NCBI RefSeq assembly: GCF_004791025.1
Contig: NZ_SRUO01000028.1
Coordinates: forward strand, 1 to 32,344
Direction: 5' to 3'
DNA: 32,344 bases
DNA from: Mesorhizobium sp. M4B.F.Ca.ET.203.01.1.1
Lineage (GTDB): Bacteria; Pseudomonadota; Alphaproteobacteria; Rhizobiales; Rhizobiaceae
Shown: one piece after another, positions 7,908-16,477 of the stretch
How positions within the stretch are numbered: the stretch's first letter is position 1
How the letters are laid out: every line of letters begins with the position of its first letter
Notes under the pieces: generated by a model
The model's database searches: none
The model's input: only the letters and a program-made list of their open reading frames with translations
Told to the model about the DNA's origin: nothing
Program-made: the position numbers and the translations under genes

Positions 7908-8420
7908 TTAAAGTCCGCTCGGCACGATCCCGGCCAGCCAGTCCGCCGACCGCTTGGCCATGCCGACCGTCGCGGACGCGGCGCGGCTGAGATCGGTCTT
8001 GACCACTGCGTAGCCGGCCTTGGTGCGGTAGAGCACCGCGCTGCCGCCATTGACCGCCGCTTCATAGGCGACCGGCTTCGCGGCTTCGGTTTCCGCCACC
8101 GTGGCCGGCGAGCCGACGGGAACGCTGGGGCGGTGGCTGAGCTCGGGCGGCAGCGGATCGACCGTGGCCTGCCTGGGTGTCAGGTCGGGCTTCGAGGCTA
8201 TCGCGGCGAGCTCGGAGGAAGACGCCGAGCCCTTGGCGCGGCAGATGCCTGAAACCAGCGGATAGTTGAAGTTGCGCTCGTGCAGCATCTGGCTTTTCAT
8301 CGCCGCTTCGCAATCGGCGATCGTCGCCCACTTGGCAGGCGTTTCGCCGATATACTCGCAAAGCTTGGCGTCGCAGTCGCAGCCGACGATGGTCATGGCG
8401 ACAAGGGCGGTCTTGATCAC
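7908..8420 (-). CDS. Hypothetical exported protein
   Basis: The frame is open further upstream, but GTG 8420 is preceded by GAGGA at 8-9 bases and starts a plausible export signal (VIKTALVAMTIVGCDCDAKL), giving 170 residues. The cluster CDCDAKLCEY and the later DCEAAM and GICRAK supply five cysteines, which suggests disulfides in the periplasm or a short lipoprotein-like leader. The C-terminal half is Ala/Pro-rich and then ordered (AVLYRTKAGYAVVKTDLS). No family is recognised. Confidence 0.7.
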   Translation of the reverse strand: MIKTALVAMTIVGCDCDAKLCEYIGETPAKWATIADCEAAMKSQMLHERNFNYPLVSGICRAKGSASSSELAAIASKPDLTPRQATVDPLPPELSHRPSVPVGSPATVAETEAAKPVAYEAAVNGGSAVLYRTKAGYAVVKTDLSRAASATVGMAKRSADWLAGIVPSGL

Positions 8421-8541
8421 GGTCTTGTCCTCGGATTCGTTCCCAAATGACCAGTCGCCGGGGAACAAGGCGGGATTTGGCCACGATTGTGATTTGTGCG
8501 TGACGGAATGTTTCCGGGGCTCCGGCTGTGACTGAAAAGCC

Positions 8542-9657
8542 TCAACCGTCGTACACGTGCTCGAGCCTGGCACCGGCTTTGATCAGCGCCGGCAGCGCCA
8601 CATGCAGCTTGCGCACGGCGACGGTCAGGCCGGTCCGGCGCGTGTCCGGATCGGCCGGGAGCGGATAGCTGAACAGGGCACGCGTCCCTTCAGGCATGGC
8701 GATCTCGGCTGGCGAAAGCACGGTGAGCATGATCTCGTCATTGCCGCCGATCTCGACGAAGGAAACGCCCTTGTCGATCAGGCGCGGGATCATCTCGCTG
8801 AGCTGACCGTCCTTGGTGACGAAGACTGTGCCATCGGCGCCGAAATCACGCTCGAGCAGCGTGTCCGGCTCGGTGCGCGTCGCCTCGCCGATCGGCCCTT
8901 TGGCCCAGACATGGATGCCGGCCGGATCGGAGGCCGGGGCTAATGTAGCGCTGACGAACCCGGCATAGACCTGCTTGACGGTGTCGGCGAGGCCGAAGGC
9001 GAGCTTGCGCTCGCCGCTGCGCACGGCGCCATCGCCCGGAGCCGGCTGGACGCCGAACAGTCCGGCGCGCTTTTCGGCATAGGGGAATTGGTACCACGGC
9101 GCCCGGTCGAGGAAGCCGGCGTATTCATTCGCCATCCTGGCCTGGTAGCTATCAGTCGCTGTGCGCCTGCCGGCGATCGCCTCGGTGATGCGGCCAACGG
9201 TGTTTTCATAGGCCCATTGCAGTGCCAGTTCGACGGTCTGGCCGATGCCGATGACGACCTGCGTCCGGTGATCGGCGACGTTGAATTCGCTCCCCGAACT
9301 GGCGCGGATCATCGTCGCGTAGCCCTGCCAGAAGCGGCTGACATAGGACCAGTAGGGAAAGCCGCTCGGCTGGTCTTTGGCGACGAAGCCGGCGTAGTCG
9401 CGAGCCGCGTAGACGACCGTCCAGTACGGATAGGCGACATAGGTGGCTTGCCGCGGCTGCTGGTAGCCGGGGATTTCGGCGCGGACCTTTTTCGCGAGGC
9501 GGTTTGGCGGGGCGCCGTCGGTGACATCCTCCAAGGGCGTGAGCGAGGGCGTGGTCAGGAAACCGTAGCCCAGCCCGGCCACCGGGATGAGCACGATGAT
9601 GACCGCCAGCCAGAGGATCGTCTTGACGATGCGTCTCAGCCAGCGGAGCAGGATCAT
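8542..9657 (-). CDS. Membrane-anchored hypothetical protein
   Basis: The 371-residue product begins with a basic N-terminus and a single hydrophobic segment (TILWLAVIIVLIPVAGLGYG). The body is probably periplasmic and contains the aromatic-rich stretches YVAYPYWTVVYAARDYAGFV and FPYWSYVSRFWQGYATM. A later part resembles a globular domain (GTVFVTKDGQLSEMIPRLID). I see no catalytic motif and do not recognise the family. The gene stands alone, and its upstream side faces the 800-base non-coding stretch. Confidence 0.85.
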   Translation of the reverse strand: MILLRWLRRIVKTILWLAVIIVLIPVAGLGYGFLTTPSLTPLEDVTDGAPPNRLAKKVRAEIPGYQQPRQATYVAYPYWTVVYAARDYAGFVAKDQPSGFPYWSYVSRFWQGYATMIRASSGSEFNVADHRTQVVIGIGQTVELALQWAYENTVGRITEAIAGRRTATDSYQARMANEYAGFLDRAPWYQFPYAEKRAGLFGVQPAPGDGAVRSGERKLAFGLADTVKQVYAGFVSATLAPASDPAGIHVWAKGPIGEATRTEPDTLLERDFGADGTVFVTKDGQLSEMIPRLIDKGVSFVEIGGNDEIMLTVLSPAEIAMPEGTRALFSYPLPADPDTRRTGLTVAVRKLHVALPALIKAGARLEHVYDG

Positions 9658-9826
9658 GGCCGTTCAGGCCTGAGCGAAGGGGTCGTGCCCGCGCCTTGCC
9701 CGCGCGAACCTCGGCCGTCCTGTGGCATGGGCGATGGCAGGCCTCCAGAACAGCGTCATGAAGCGTCCCCTTCAATCGACATGGAACGTTAGCCGATTCC
9801 GGCGCCCGTTGCGAAAGGGAAAGCCC

Positions 9827-9861
9827 AAAAAACAGTCGGCGCTGGGATTTCTCCCAGCGCC
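9827..9861 (-). terminator. Strong intrinsic terminator, minus strand
   Basis: On the minus strand GGCGCTGGGA and TCCCAGCGCC form a perfect 10-base stem closed by a GAAA tetraloop. Four bases later comes TGTTTTTT. No coding gene on the minus strand ends here, since the next upstream genes run on the plus strand. The terminator therefore most likely ends a non-coding transcript starting to its right. Confidence 0.75.
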
Positions 9862-10260
9862 TCCCTGTCAGATCAGGACACGGTCGCGGCAGCAACTCCC
9901 GAAAGATGTCGCGCCAAGCCGGCCTTGATTTTGACGGTCCTGCCAGTCGCCACCCGAGGGCAGCGCCCGTTCCAGACCCCGCCGGTCTCCACCCTTGCGG
10001 GCTTCGCCCAGCGTGCCATCGAAGGTTTTCACCGGCCTTCATGGCAGCATCGGTCCGCCGTTGGCGTTCGCACGCTTTCCGCGGCCCCGCCGACATCCGT
10101 CCCTCCAACAGGCGAGCCTGCTCTCGTTCTGGACCGTACGGGCCTCAGGAAATCCGCCTTTCCGCTTTGCCTTTCGGCTGGGCGATCGGTAGCCGCCTGA
10201 GATGGGTTCAACGTACGCCGGGTAAGGGTTTTGGGGAACTGCCCCCAGCCTGTGGATAGC
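9827..10260 (-). ncRNA. Candidate structured non-coding RNA
   Basis: Upstream of the terminator, the minus strand shows several self-complementary elements. They are AGCCGAAAGGC (GAAA loop, near 10170), CTCAGG/CCTGAG arms enclosing it (10144-10200), CAGGCTCGCCTG (near 10110), GGTGAAAACC (GAAA loop, near 10025), GGGCGAAGCCC (near 10000) and GCCGGT/ACCGGC around that hairpin. Such GNRA-capped stems in a gap without genes suggest a structured RNA. I compared it from memory with RNase P, tmRNA, SRP RNA, 6S RNA and the cobalamin riboswitch and found no match. The 5' end is a guess. Confidence 0.4.
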
Positions 10261-10457
10261 GGGATTATCGGGGACCAAGCCAAGGCGGCGCAGGAATTTT
10301 TCGGGAAGCCGACGAAAGAGGCGCGAAACGCGGCCGCGTTGCGCCTGATCCGGCATTGCCGGACATTCGGCGCTTGCCCCGCGAGGCGGCGCGGGCTTCA
10401 ATGCCGACAAAGGATTCCAGGTGCAAGCGCTCCTGTGATTCCTTCAGGGGAGGTTGC

Positions 10458-11396
10458 TTGAAGGTCGGGGTTGTTCTCAATCCGATTGCCGGCGGCGGCC
10501 GGCTGAAACGGCACTGGCCGGAGGTCAGCGCTTCGCTGAAGAAGCATTTCGGCGATTTCGAACTGCGCGAGACACAGGCCGAAGGCGATGCTGAAAGGCT
10601 GGCACTCGACCTCGCTGCCAGCGGCTTCGATCTGGTCATTGCGGCGGGAGGCGACGGCACGGCGAGCGAAACGGCGGACGGACTGCTGCAGGCGTTCGAT
10701 GAAACCGGCCGGATATGCGAGCTCGGCCTCTTGCCTTGCGGCACCGGCATCGACTTTGCTCGCGGGCTCGGCCTGCCGCACGACATCGATGCCACGCTGA
10801 AGCACATCGCCGAAGCCAAGCCGCGCAAGGTCGATGCAGGGCGCATCTGCTACATCGACGATCATGGCGCGCTGGCCAGCCGCCACTTCATCAACATCGC
10901 CAGCCTGGGCCTCTCGGGGGCGACGGACCGCGCCGTCAACGCCGACAAGCGCAAGGGCAAGGTCTCGGCCAAGGCGCTGTTCTTCTGGCGCACGGTTCTG
11001 GAGTTCATCCGCTATCGCTTCCAGGACGTCAGGATCACCGTCGACGACGGCGCGCCGGTCGAGGCGCGGATGGCGCTGGTGGCGGTCGCCAACGGAAAGT
11101 TCTTCGGCGGCGGCATGATGATCGCGCCCGACGCGGAACTCGGCGACGGCGCCTTCGATATCGTCATCCTGCGCGCGGCGAGCAAGCTGAGGCTGATCCT
11201 CGACATCCGGCTGCTCTATGGCGGACGGCACCGCAACCATCCGGCGATCACCATCCTGCGCGGCAAGAAAGTGGTTGTCGAACCGCTCGGCGATGTGGAA
11301 AAGAACGGCGCGCTGGTCGACATAGACGGCGAGTCGCCGGGCCGGATTCCGGCGACGTTCGAGATCCTGCCCGACGCGCTGACGCTCAGATACTGA
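10458..11396 (+). CDS. Diacylglycerol/sphingosine kinase-family lipid kinase
   Basis: The 312-residue product has the DAGK catalytic fold (YegS/LCB5 family): NPIAGGG at the N-terminus, the nucleotide loop AAGGDGTASE, LLPCGTGIDFARGLGLP (usually GTGND; here Asn is Ile), and FINIASLGLSGATDRAVN. It phosphorylates a lipid with a free hydroxyl, such as diacylglycerol, on the cytoplasmic membrane face. I place the start at TTG 10458, directly after GGGGAGG and exactly before KVGVVLNP as in relatives. An ATG at 10401 is possible but has a poorer ribosome site. The exact lipid is unknown. Confidence 0.9.
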   Translation: MKVGVVLNPIAGGGRLKRHWPEVSASLKKHFGDFELRETQAEGDAERLALDLAASGFDLVIAAGGDGTASETADGLLQAFDETGRICELGLLPCGTGIDFARGLGLPHDIDATLKHIAEAKPRKVDAGRICYIDDHGALASRHFINIASLGLSGATDRAVNADKRKGKVSAKALFFWRTVLEFIRYRFQDVRITVDDGAPVEARMALVAVANGKFFGGGMMIAPDAELGDGAFDIVILRAASKLRLILDIRLLYGGRHRNHPAITILRGKKVVVEPLGDVEKNGALVDIDGESPGRIPATFEILPDALTLRY

Positions 11397-11488
11397 ATCA
11401 AGCCGTTGAGGAATTGATTCAGGCGGTTGCCGGCCTGATTCCGGCGAGCCGCCCAATTCGCTGAAATCGCTCGTAAAGTTTAGCCGCC

Positions 11489-12412
11489 TCAGGTTTCCAG
11501 CCTGGCCGGGAATCCGGGCGCGCGCAGATCGGTGCCGACCGCATCCTCGAGCAGCTTGACGATCTGCGTCGACCAGGCGCCGCCGCCATAGGCTTCCTTG
11601 CCCTGTTCGAAAATCGCATTGACGTGCGACGCGAGATCGAGCGGCACGCCGAAATCCTTGCCCATGCGCAGCGCGAAGCCGAGGTCCTTCAGCGCCAGGT
11701 CCATGGTGAAGCCGATATCGTAGGATCCGTTAAGCACCAGCTGGCTTTCGGTCTCGTGGACAAAACTGTTGCCCGAGGAGGCGACGATGGCATGGTAGGC
11801 TTGGGCGAGGTCGAGCCCGCCCTGTTTGGCCAGCATCAGCGCCTCGCCGGCGGCGACGAGATGGATGAAGGCCAGCATGTTGGTGATGACCTTGATCACC
11901 GCCGCCGAGCCGATCGGACCCATCAGGAAGGATTTTGCGCACATCGCCTCGATGGCCGGCCGGTGCCGCTCGTAAAGCGCGCCGTCGCCGCCGACCAGCG
12001 CGGTGATCTTTCCCGCCGCCGCCAGATGCACGCCGCCGGTGACCGGGCATTCCAGCGTCTCGATTCCCTTCGCCGACGCCAGTGCCGCGAGCCGCACGAT
12101 CTCGTCGCGGCCGTTGGTCGACATCTCGATCCAGGCGCCGCCAGCCGGAAGGCCTTCGAGCAATCCGCCGGGACCGGCGAGCACTGTCTCGCTGACCTTG
12201 GGCGAGGGCAGGCAAGAGATGGCATTGCCGGCGCGAGCGGCGGCTTCGGCCGGGCTGTTCACGGCGCTGGCGCCGAGCGCCACCAGGCGCTCGACGGCTG
12301 GCGGGTCGCGGTCGAAGACGGTGACGTCGAAACCATTGCGGACCAGGCTGGCGGCGAGGTGGCCGCCGAGATGGCCTAAGCCGATGAAGGCGTAAGCGGG
12401 CCGCTCGCTCAC
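11489..12412 (-). CDS. 3-hydroxyisobutyrate dehydrogenase-like NAD(P)-dependent reductase
   Basis: This 307-residue member of the beta-hydroxyacid dehydrogenase family has the Rossmann motif FIGLGHLGGHLAASL at the N-terminus, the substrate loop CPVTGGVHLA, and the catalytic lysine region GSAAVIKVITNMLAFIHLV. It also has the C-terminal all-helical domain (DIGFTMDLALKDLGFAL). Such enzymes interconvert a beta-hydroxyacid and its semialdehyde or keto form. The start GTG at 12412 overlaps the TGA of the preceding gene by four bases (GTGA), so translation is coupled. It is the last gene of a three-gene operon. The substrate is unknown; tartronate semialdehyde or a related C3-C4 hydroxyacid is a reasonable guess from context. 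Confidence 0.9.
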   Translation of the reverse strand: MSERPAYAFIGLGHLGGHLAASLVRNGFDVTVFDRDPPAVERLVALGASAVNSPAEAAARAGNAISCLPSPKVSETVLAGPGGLLEGLPAGGAWIEMSTNGRDEIVRLAALASAKGIETLECPVTGGVHLAAAGKITALVGGDGALYERHRPAIEAMCAKSFLMGPIGSAAVIKVITNMLAFIHLVAAGEALMLAKQGGLDLAQAYHAIVASSGNSFVHETESQLVLNGSYDIGFTMDLALKDLGFALRMGKDFGVPLDLASHVNAIFEQGKEAYGGGAWSTQIVKLLEDAVGTDLRAPGFPARLET

Positions 12413-13620
12413 GGCATCAACGGCGTCTGCATCATCTGCAGATGCAGATCCTTGCCGCTGTAAGGATGCGCGTCGCAAACCGCCTCGTCGAGCTCGACGC
12501 CGAGGCCGGGCTCCTTCGAAGGAATGACGTTGCCGTCCTGCCACTCGATCTTCTTCTTCAGCAGCGTGGCATGAAAACCGTCCCACTGCTTCAGCGATTC
12601 CAGGATCAGGAAGTTGGGCAGCGTCACCGCCAGCTGGATGTTGGCGGCGCCGACGATCGGACCGCAATAGCAGTGCGGCGCGACCTGGATGTGGTAGGCC
12701 TCGGCCATGGCGGCGATCTTCTTGGTTTCCAGGATGCCGCCGGAGCGGCCGAGGTCGGGCTGCAGGATCGTCGCGGCGTGGTTCTCGATGACGCGGGCGA
12801 ACTCGAATTTGGTCGTCAGCCGCTCGCCGGTTGCGATGGGGATGGAGGTCGCGCGGGCGACCTGCGCCATCACCTCCGGCATGTCCGGCGGCACCGGCTC
12901 CTCGAACCACAGCGGGTCATAGGGCTCGATGGCGCGGGCGAGACGCAGCGCGCCCGAGGCAGTGAACTGGCCATGCGTGCCGAACAGGATGTCCGCCCTG
13001 TTTCCGACGGCTTCGCGGATCGCCTTGACCATGCGGGCGGAGAGGTCGATGTCGATGAGGCGCGGCTGGTGGCCGTCGAAAGCGGTGTAGGGGCCGGCCG
13101 GGTCGAGCTTGACGGCGCTGAAGCCCTGCTTGACATATTCGAGCGCGCAGGCGGCGGCCAATTCCGGGTCGTTGTAGACATTCTTGCCGCGCGCGTCCTC
13201 GGAATGCACGCTGCCCGTATGCGGGTAGAGATAGGTGTAGGAGCGCAGCGTCTCGTGCACCTGGCCGCCGAGCAATTTGTAAACCGGCTTGTCGGCTTCC
13301 TTGCCGATGATGTCCCAGCAGGCCATTTCCAGCGCCGAGAAACAGCCCATGCCGGAAACGTCCGGGCGCTGAGTGAAGCCGGAGGAATAGATGCGGCGGA
13401 AGAGGTTCTCGATGTCGTGCGGATCGCGGCCGACAAGATAACGCTCGGCCATGTCCTCGATCATCCTGGCGGTGACGTGGCCGGAGAAGGTGGCATTGTA
13501 GGCCTCGCCATAGCCGACCACGCCGCCATCGGTGGTGAGCTTGACGAAGATGAAATACTTGCCGCCGATGCCGGGCGGCGGGTTGCCGACAACCCAGGTC
13601 TTGACGTCGGTGATCTTCAT
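12409..13620 (-). CDS. Mandelate racemase/enolase-superfamily dehydratase
   Basis: The 403-residue product has the N-terminal capping domain (MKITDVKTWVVG...YGEAYNATFSG) and the TIM barrel of the enolase superfamily. Barrel motifs are AVKLDPAGP, LFGTHGQFTASGA, LWFEEPVPPD, ATGERLTTKFEF and VAPHCYCGPIVGAANIQLA. The Glu residues of FEEP and GER fit metal ligands, and His in HGQF and APHC fit general acid-base residues, as in galactonate/mannonate-type sugar-acid dehydratases. It probably removes water from an aldonate-like acid to give a 2-keto-3-deoxy acid. Its ATG overlaps the upstream TGA (ATGA) and its own stop overlaps the next start. Confidence 0.92.
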   Translation of the reverse strand: MKITDVKTWVVGNPPPGIGGKYFIFVKLTTDGGVVGYGEAYNATFSGHVTARMIEDMAERYLVGRDPHDIENLFRRIYSSGFTQRPDVSGMGCFSALEMACWDIIGKEADKPVYKLLGGQVHETLRSYTYLYPHTGSVHSEDARGKNVYNDPELAAACALEYVKQGFSAVKLDPAGPYTAFDGHQPRLIDIDLSARMVKAIREAVGNRADILFGTHGQFTASGALRLARAIEPYDPLWFEEPVPPDMPEVMAQVARATSIPIATGERLTTKFEFARVIENHAATILQPDLGRSGGILETKKIAAMAEAYHIQVAPHCYCGPIVGAANIQLAVTLPNFLILESLKQWDGFHATLLKKKIEWQDGNVIPSKEPGLGVELDEAVCDAHPYSGKDLHLQMMQTPLMP

Positions 13621-15233
13621 TTCTGATCCTCCAGAACCAGTTCGGCGCCCTTCCATCCGGTCAGGATCGAGGCGGCGTTGGTGTTGCCGGTGATGTTGTC
13701 GGGAAAGATCGAGGCGTCGATGACGCGCAGGCCGGCAACCCCGTGCACCCTGAGGCGCGGATCGACAACGGCGCGCGCGGCGTCCGGCCCCATGCGGCAG
13801 GTCGAGACCGGATGGTAGACGGTGCCCGAGCGCTTCCTGAAATCCTGAATCAGGTCGGCGTCGGAAGTGATTGACGGACCGGGCAAAACCTCTTCCTCGA
13901 TGATCTCGGCCATCGCCGGCATCGCGGCGATCTTGCGCACGAACTTCACCGCCGCCAGCATCTCGTCGACATCGGCGTTGGTCGAATAGGCATTGGGCGT
14001 GATCCGCGGATAGTCGCGCGGATTGCTCGAGCGGATCATGATCTCGCCGCGGCTCGACGGGCGGCAGTTGGAAAGGCCGATCGAGAAGCCGGGCCACGGG
14101 TCGGGGGTCAGGATCGGGCGCTCACCGCTCTTCGGAATGACGGTGGAGAAGGCCTGGAAATAGAGCTGCATGTTCGGCCGCGCCAGGGTCGGGTCGGTGC
14201 GGAAGAAACCGCCGGCATTGTTCATCGACAGCGACAGCGGCCCGGACCGGAACAGTATGTACTGCATGCCGACCATGAGCTTGCCCCACCAGGGGCGCAG
14301 GATCTGGTTGAGTGTCGGCAGCCTGCCCTTGAATGTGTAGTTGATGCCGACATGGTCCTGCAGGTTCGCGCCGACATTCTCGTTGGCGTGGATGAGCGGA
14401 ATGCCGAGGTCTCCGAGCAGCGCCGACGGGCCCACACCGGAGAGCTGCAGCAGCTGCGGCGAGTTGATGGAGCCGCCGGACAGGATGACCTCACGGCCAG
14501 CGCGCGCGGTCCAGGTCTCGCCGTTCTGCTGATATTCGACACCGACGGCGCGCTTGCCCTCGAACAGGATTTTGGTCGCCAGCGCGTTTGTCTCGACGCG
14601 CACATTGGCACGCTTCATCGCCGGGCGCAGGAAGGCGCGGGCGGCCGACATGCGGCGGCCGTTCCTGGTGGTGATCTGGTAGATGCCGACGCCTTCCTGG
14701 GAAGCGCCGTTGAAATCCGGATTGAGCGGCAGGCCGGCCTGCTGCGCTGCCGCAAGGTAGCGTTTCGTCAGCGGGTGGACGGCATTTGCGCAGTCGGTGA
14801 TGTGCAAGGGACCGCCGACGCCGCGCCATCTGTCGGCGCCGGCCTCATTGTCCTCCAGCGCCTTGAAGGCGGGGAGCAGGTCGTCGTAGCTCCAACCTGG
14901 ATTGCCGGCGGCCGCCCAGGCGTCGAAATCCTCGCGCGCGCCCCTGATATAGACCATGGCATTGATCGAGCTGGAGCCGCCGAGCAGCTTGCCGCGCGGC
15001 CAGTGGTCGGCATTGCCGCCAAGGCCAGGATCGGGCTCCGCTTTATAGTTCCAGTTGACGGCCGGGTCGAAGAAGGTCTTGCCGTAGCCGAGCGGCATCT
15101 GGACGTAGAAGCGGCGGTCGGTGCCGCCGGCCTCCAGCACCAGGACCGAGAAACGGCCGGAGGCCGACAGTCTTTCGGCGAGCACCGAACCGGCCGAGCC
15201 GGAGCCGACGATGATGAAATCATAGGTCTGCAT
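13617..15233 (-). CDS. GMC-family FAD-dependent oxidoreductase (choline dehydrogenase-like)
   Basis: The 538-residue product starts with the FAD-binding motif FIIVGSGSAGSVLAERLS. It carries GMC signature 1 (GKLLGGSSSINAMVYIRG), GMC signature 2 (GGSINSPQLLQLSGVGP) and the C-terminal active-site pair: HPVSTCRMG with the catalytic His, and GNTNAASI with the Asn. GMC enzymes oxidise alcohols (choline, polyols, sugars). It is the first gene of the operon, so it likely oxidises the alcohol or sugar that is then dehydrated and reduced. ATG 15233 starts exactly at the nucleotide-binding strand; the longer open frame upstream is not family-like. BetA itself is unlikely, because betB and betI are not adjacent. 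Confidence 0.92.
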   Translation of the reverse strand: MQTYDFIIVGSGSAGSVLAERLSASGRFSVLVLEAGGTDRRFYVQMPLGYGKTFFDPAVNWNYKAEPDPGLGGNADHWPRGKLLGGSSSINAMVYIRGAREDFDAWAAAGNPGWSYDDLLPAFKALEDNEAGADRWRGVGGPLHITDCANAVHPLTKRYLAAAQQAGLPLNPDFNGASQEGVGIYQITTRNGRRMSAARAFLRPAMKRANVRVETNALATKILFEGKRAVGVEYQQNGETWTARAGREVILSGGSINSPQLLQLSGVGPSALLGDLGIPLIHANENVGANLQDHVGINYTFKGRLPTLNQILRPWWGKLMVGMQYILFRSGPLSLSMNNAGGFFRTDPTLARPNMQLYFQAFSTVIPKSGERPILTPDPWPGFSIGLSNCRPSSRGEIMIRSSNPRDYPRITPNAYSTNADVDEMLAAVKFVRKIAAMPAMAEIIEEEVLPGPSITSDADLIQDFRKRSGTVYHPVSTCRMGPDAARAVVDPRLRVHGVAGLRVIDASIFPDNITGNTNAASILTGWKGAELVLEDQK

Positions 15234-15270
15234 GACTGGTGGGCGGCTCCGGTAATCTGGCCGCAGCCTA

Positions 15271-15292
15271 GACGCGGCGGGTTCGCCGCGTC
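15271..15292. other. GC-rich hairpin in the divergent GMC/purC region
   Basis: GACGCGGCG (15271-15279) and CGCCGCGTC (15284-15292) form a perfect 9-base stem with a 4-base loop, 38 bases upstream of the GMC gene's ATG. It would lie in that gene's 5' leader. Confidence 0.5.
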
Positions 15293-15347
15293 GCCGCGCC
15301 TTCCGGCATCGGTTGTGAAAAATACGACCGCCGCAATAGCGATGGCT

Positions 15348-15372
15348 AGCGGGATAACCCGACAATCCCGCT
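15348..15372. promoter_or_regulatory. Inverted repeat, possible operator
   Basis: AGCGGGA and TCCCGCT are separated by 11 bases, giving about two helical turns between half-site centres. It lies in the 205-base region between the divergent GMC operon and purC, so it could be an operator for either. No regulator gene is adjacent to the GMC operon. Confidence 0.4.
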
Positions 15373-15438
15373 TGATATGCACGGGGTCGAGAGCTTATGC
15401 GAAGGCATCGACGAATCCCCGGGAGGCAGGAGATCCAA

Positions 15439-16380
15439 ATGCGTACCCTCTCCGATGCCTTCATCCCGGAACTGCCAGGCTACTACAAGGGCAAGGTCCG
15501 CGAGAACTACGACCTGCCCGACGGCAGGCGCATCATCATCGCCACCGACCGCCTCAGCGCCTTCGACATCATCCTTGCCTCGATCCCGTTCAAGGGCGAG
15601 ATCCTCACCCAGACCGCCCGCTACTGGTTCGAGGAAACGGCCGATATCTGCCCGAACCATGTCCTCGAATATCCCGACCCGAACGTCGTCGTCGGCACAA
15701 GGCTGGACATCCTGCCGGTCGAGATCGTCGTGCGCGGCTATCTGGCGGGAACCACCAGCACCTCGATCCTGACCCGGTACCGGAAGGGCGAGCGGGTGAT
15801 GTATGGAATGAGGCTACCGGACGGCCTGCGCGACAATGAGAAGCTGGCCGAGCCGGTCATCACGCCGACGAGCAAGGCTTCGGATGGCGGCCATGACGAG
15901 CCGCTGTCGAAGGCAGAGATCCTCGATCAAGGGCTTCTGACGCCAGCACAGTGGGATACCGTGTCAGATTACGCGCTGCGGCTGTTCGCCCGCGGCCAGG
16001 CGCGCGCCGCCGAACGCGGGCTCATCCTCGCCGACACGAAATATGAATTCGGCACCGACAGAAACGGGACCATCATCCTGGCCGACGAGATCCACACGCC
16101 GGACAGCAGCCGCTACTGGATCGCGGCCAGCTACGAACAGGCTTTTGCGAGCGGCGAACGGCCCGAGAGCTTCGACAAGGATTTTATCCGGTCATGGGTC
16201 GCGGCGCGCTGCGATCCATACAGGGATCCGATCCCGACCATACCGGACGAGATCGTCGAACAGGCTTCGCTGGTCTATGCGCAGGCCTATGAGGCGATCA
16301 CCGGCAAGGAATTCGCCCCCGACGTTTCCGGGGATACCGTGCTCGATCGCATCCGCGCGAACCTCGAGCGTTACTTTTAG
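15439..16380 (+). CDS. purC: SAICAR synthase (phosphoribosylaminoimidazole-succinocarboxamide synthase), long form
   Basis: PurC joins aspartate to CAIR with ATP in purine synthesis. The motifs are KGKVRENYDLPDGR, ATDRLSAFDIILA, VEIVVRGYLAGTTS, ADTKYEFGTD and ILADEIHTPDSSRYW, in the family order. The length of 313 residues matches the long, yeast Ade1-like form rather than the roughly 240-255-residue form. Rhizobia usually also carry a short purC next to purSQL; that copy is not in this window, so this may be a second enzyme. ATG 15439 follows CAGGAGATCCAA, a good ribosome site, and removes 14 extra residues of the open frame. Confidence 0.95.
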   Translation: MRTLSDAFIPELPGYYKGKVRENYDLPDGRRIIIATDRLSAFDIILASIPFKGEILTQTARYWFEETADICPNHVLEYPDPNVVVGTRLDILPVEIVVRGYLAGTTSTSILTRYRKGERVMYGMRLPDGLRDNEKLAEPVITPTSKASDGGHDEPLSKAEILDQGLLTPAQWDTVSDYALRLFARGQARAAERGLILADTKYEFGTDRNGTIILADEIHTPDSSRYWIAASYEQAFASGERPESFDKDFIRSWVAARCDPYRDPIPTIPDEIVEQASLVYAQAYEAITGKEFAPDVSGDTVLDRIRANLERYF

Positions 16381-16477
16381 GGTCAAGCCAGCCGCGCTTG
16401 CGACAGCATCCGCTGCGCGTTGACCTGCCGGCGCGGTGACGCTACGGGATCATGTCATCGATCTCGGGGATTTTGGC

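Larger units (their letters stand above)
9658..10457. other. 800-base stretch without a convincing gene
   Basis: The frames here are short or lack family features and ribosome sites. The part nearest 9658 is probably the promoter region of the minus-strand gene that starts at 9657. The middle (about 9827-10260) holds hairpins and a terminator on the minus strand. The right end (10330-10457) is the upstream region of the lipid-kinase gene and includes a TCCGGCATTGCCGGA hairpin at about 10349-10363. Confidence 0.6.

Noticed and set aside
9925..10410. Open frames of 64-123 codons in the same stretch (both strands)
   Set aside because: No family motifs, no good ribosome sites, and Arg/Pro-rich composition typical of chance frames in high-GC DNA.
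9827..10460. RNase P RNA, tmRNA, SRP RNA, 6S RNA or cobalamin riboswitch in the gene-free stretch
   Set aside because: I looked for the conserved GAGGAAAGTCCGG of RNase P, the tag sequence coding AANDN-type peptides, the GGAAGCAGCC of SRP RNA and the cobalamin box on both strands and saw none.
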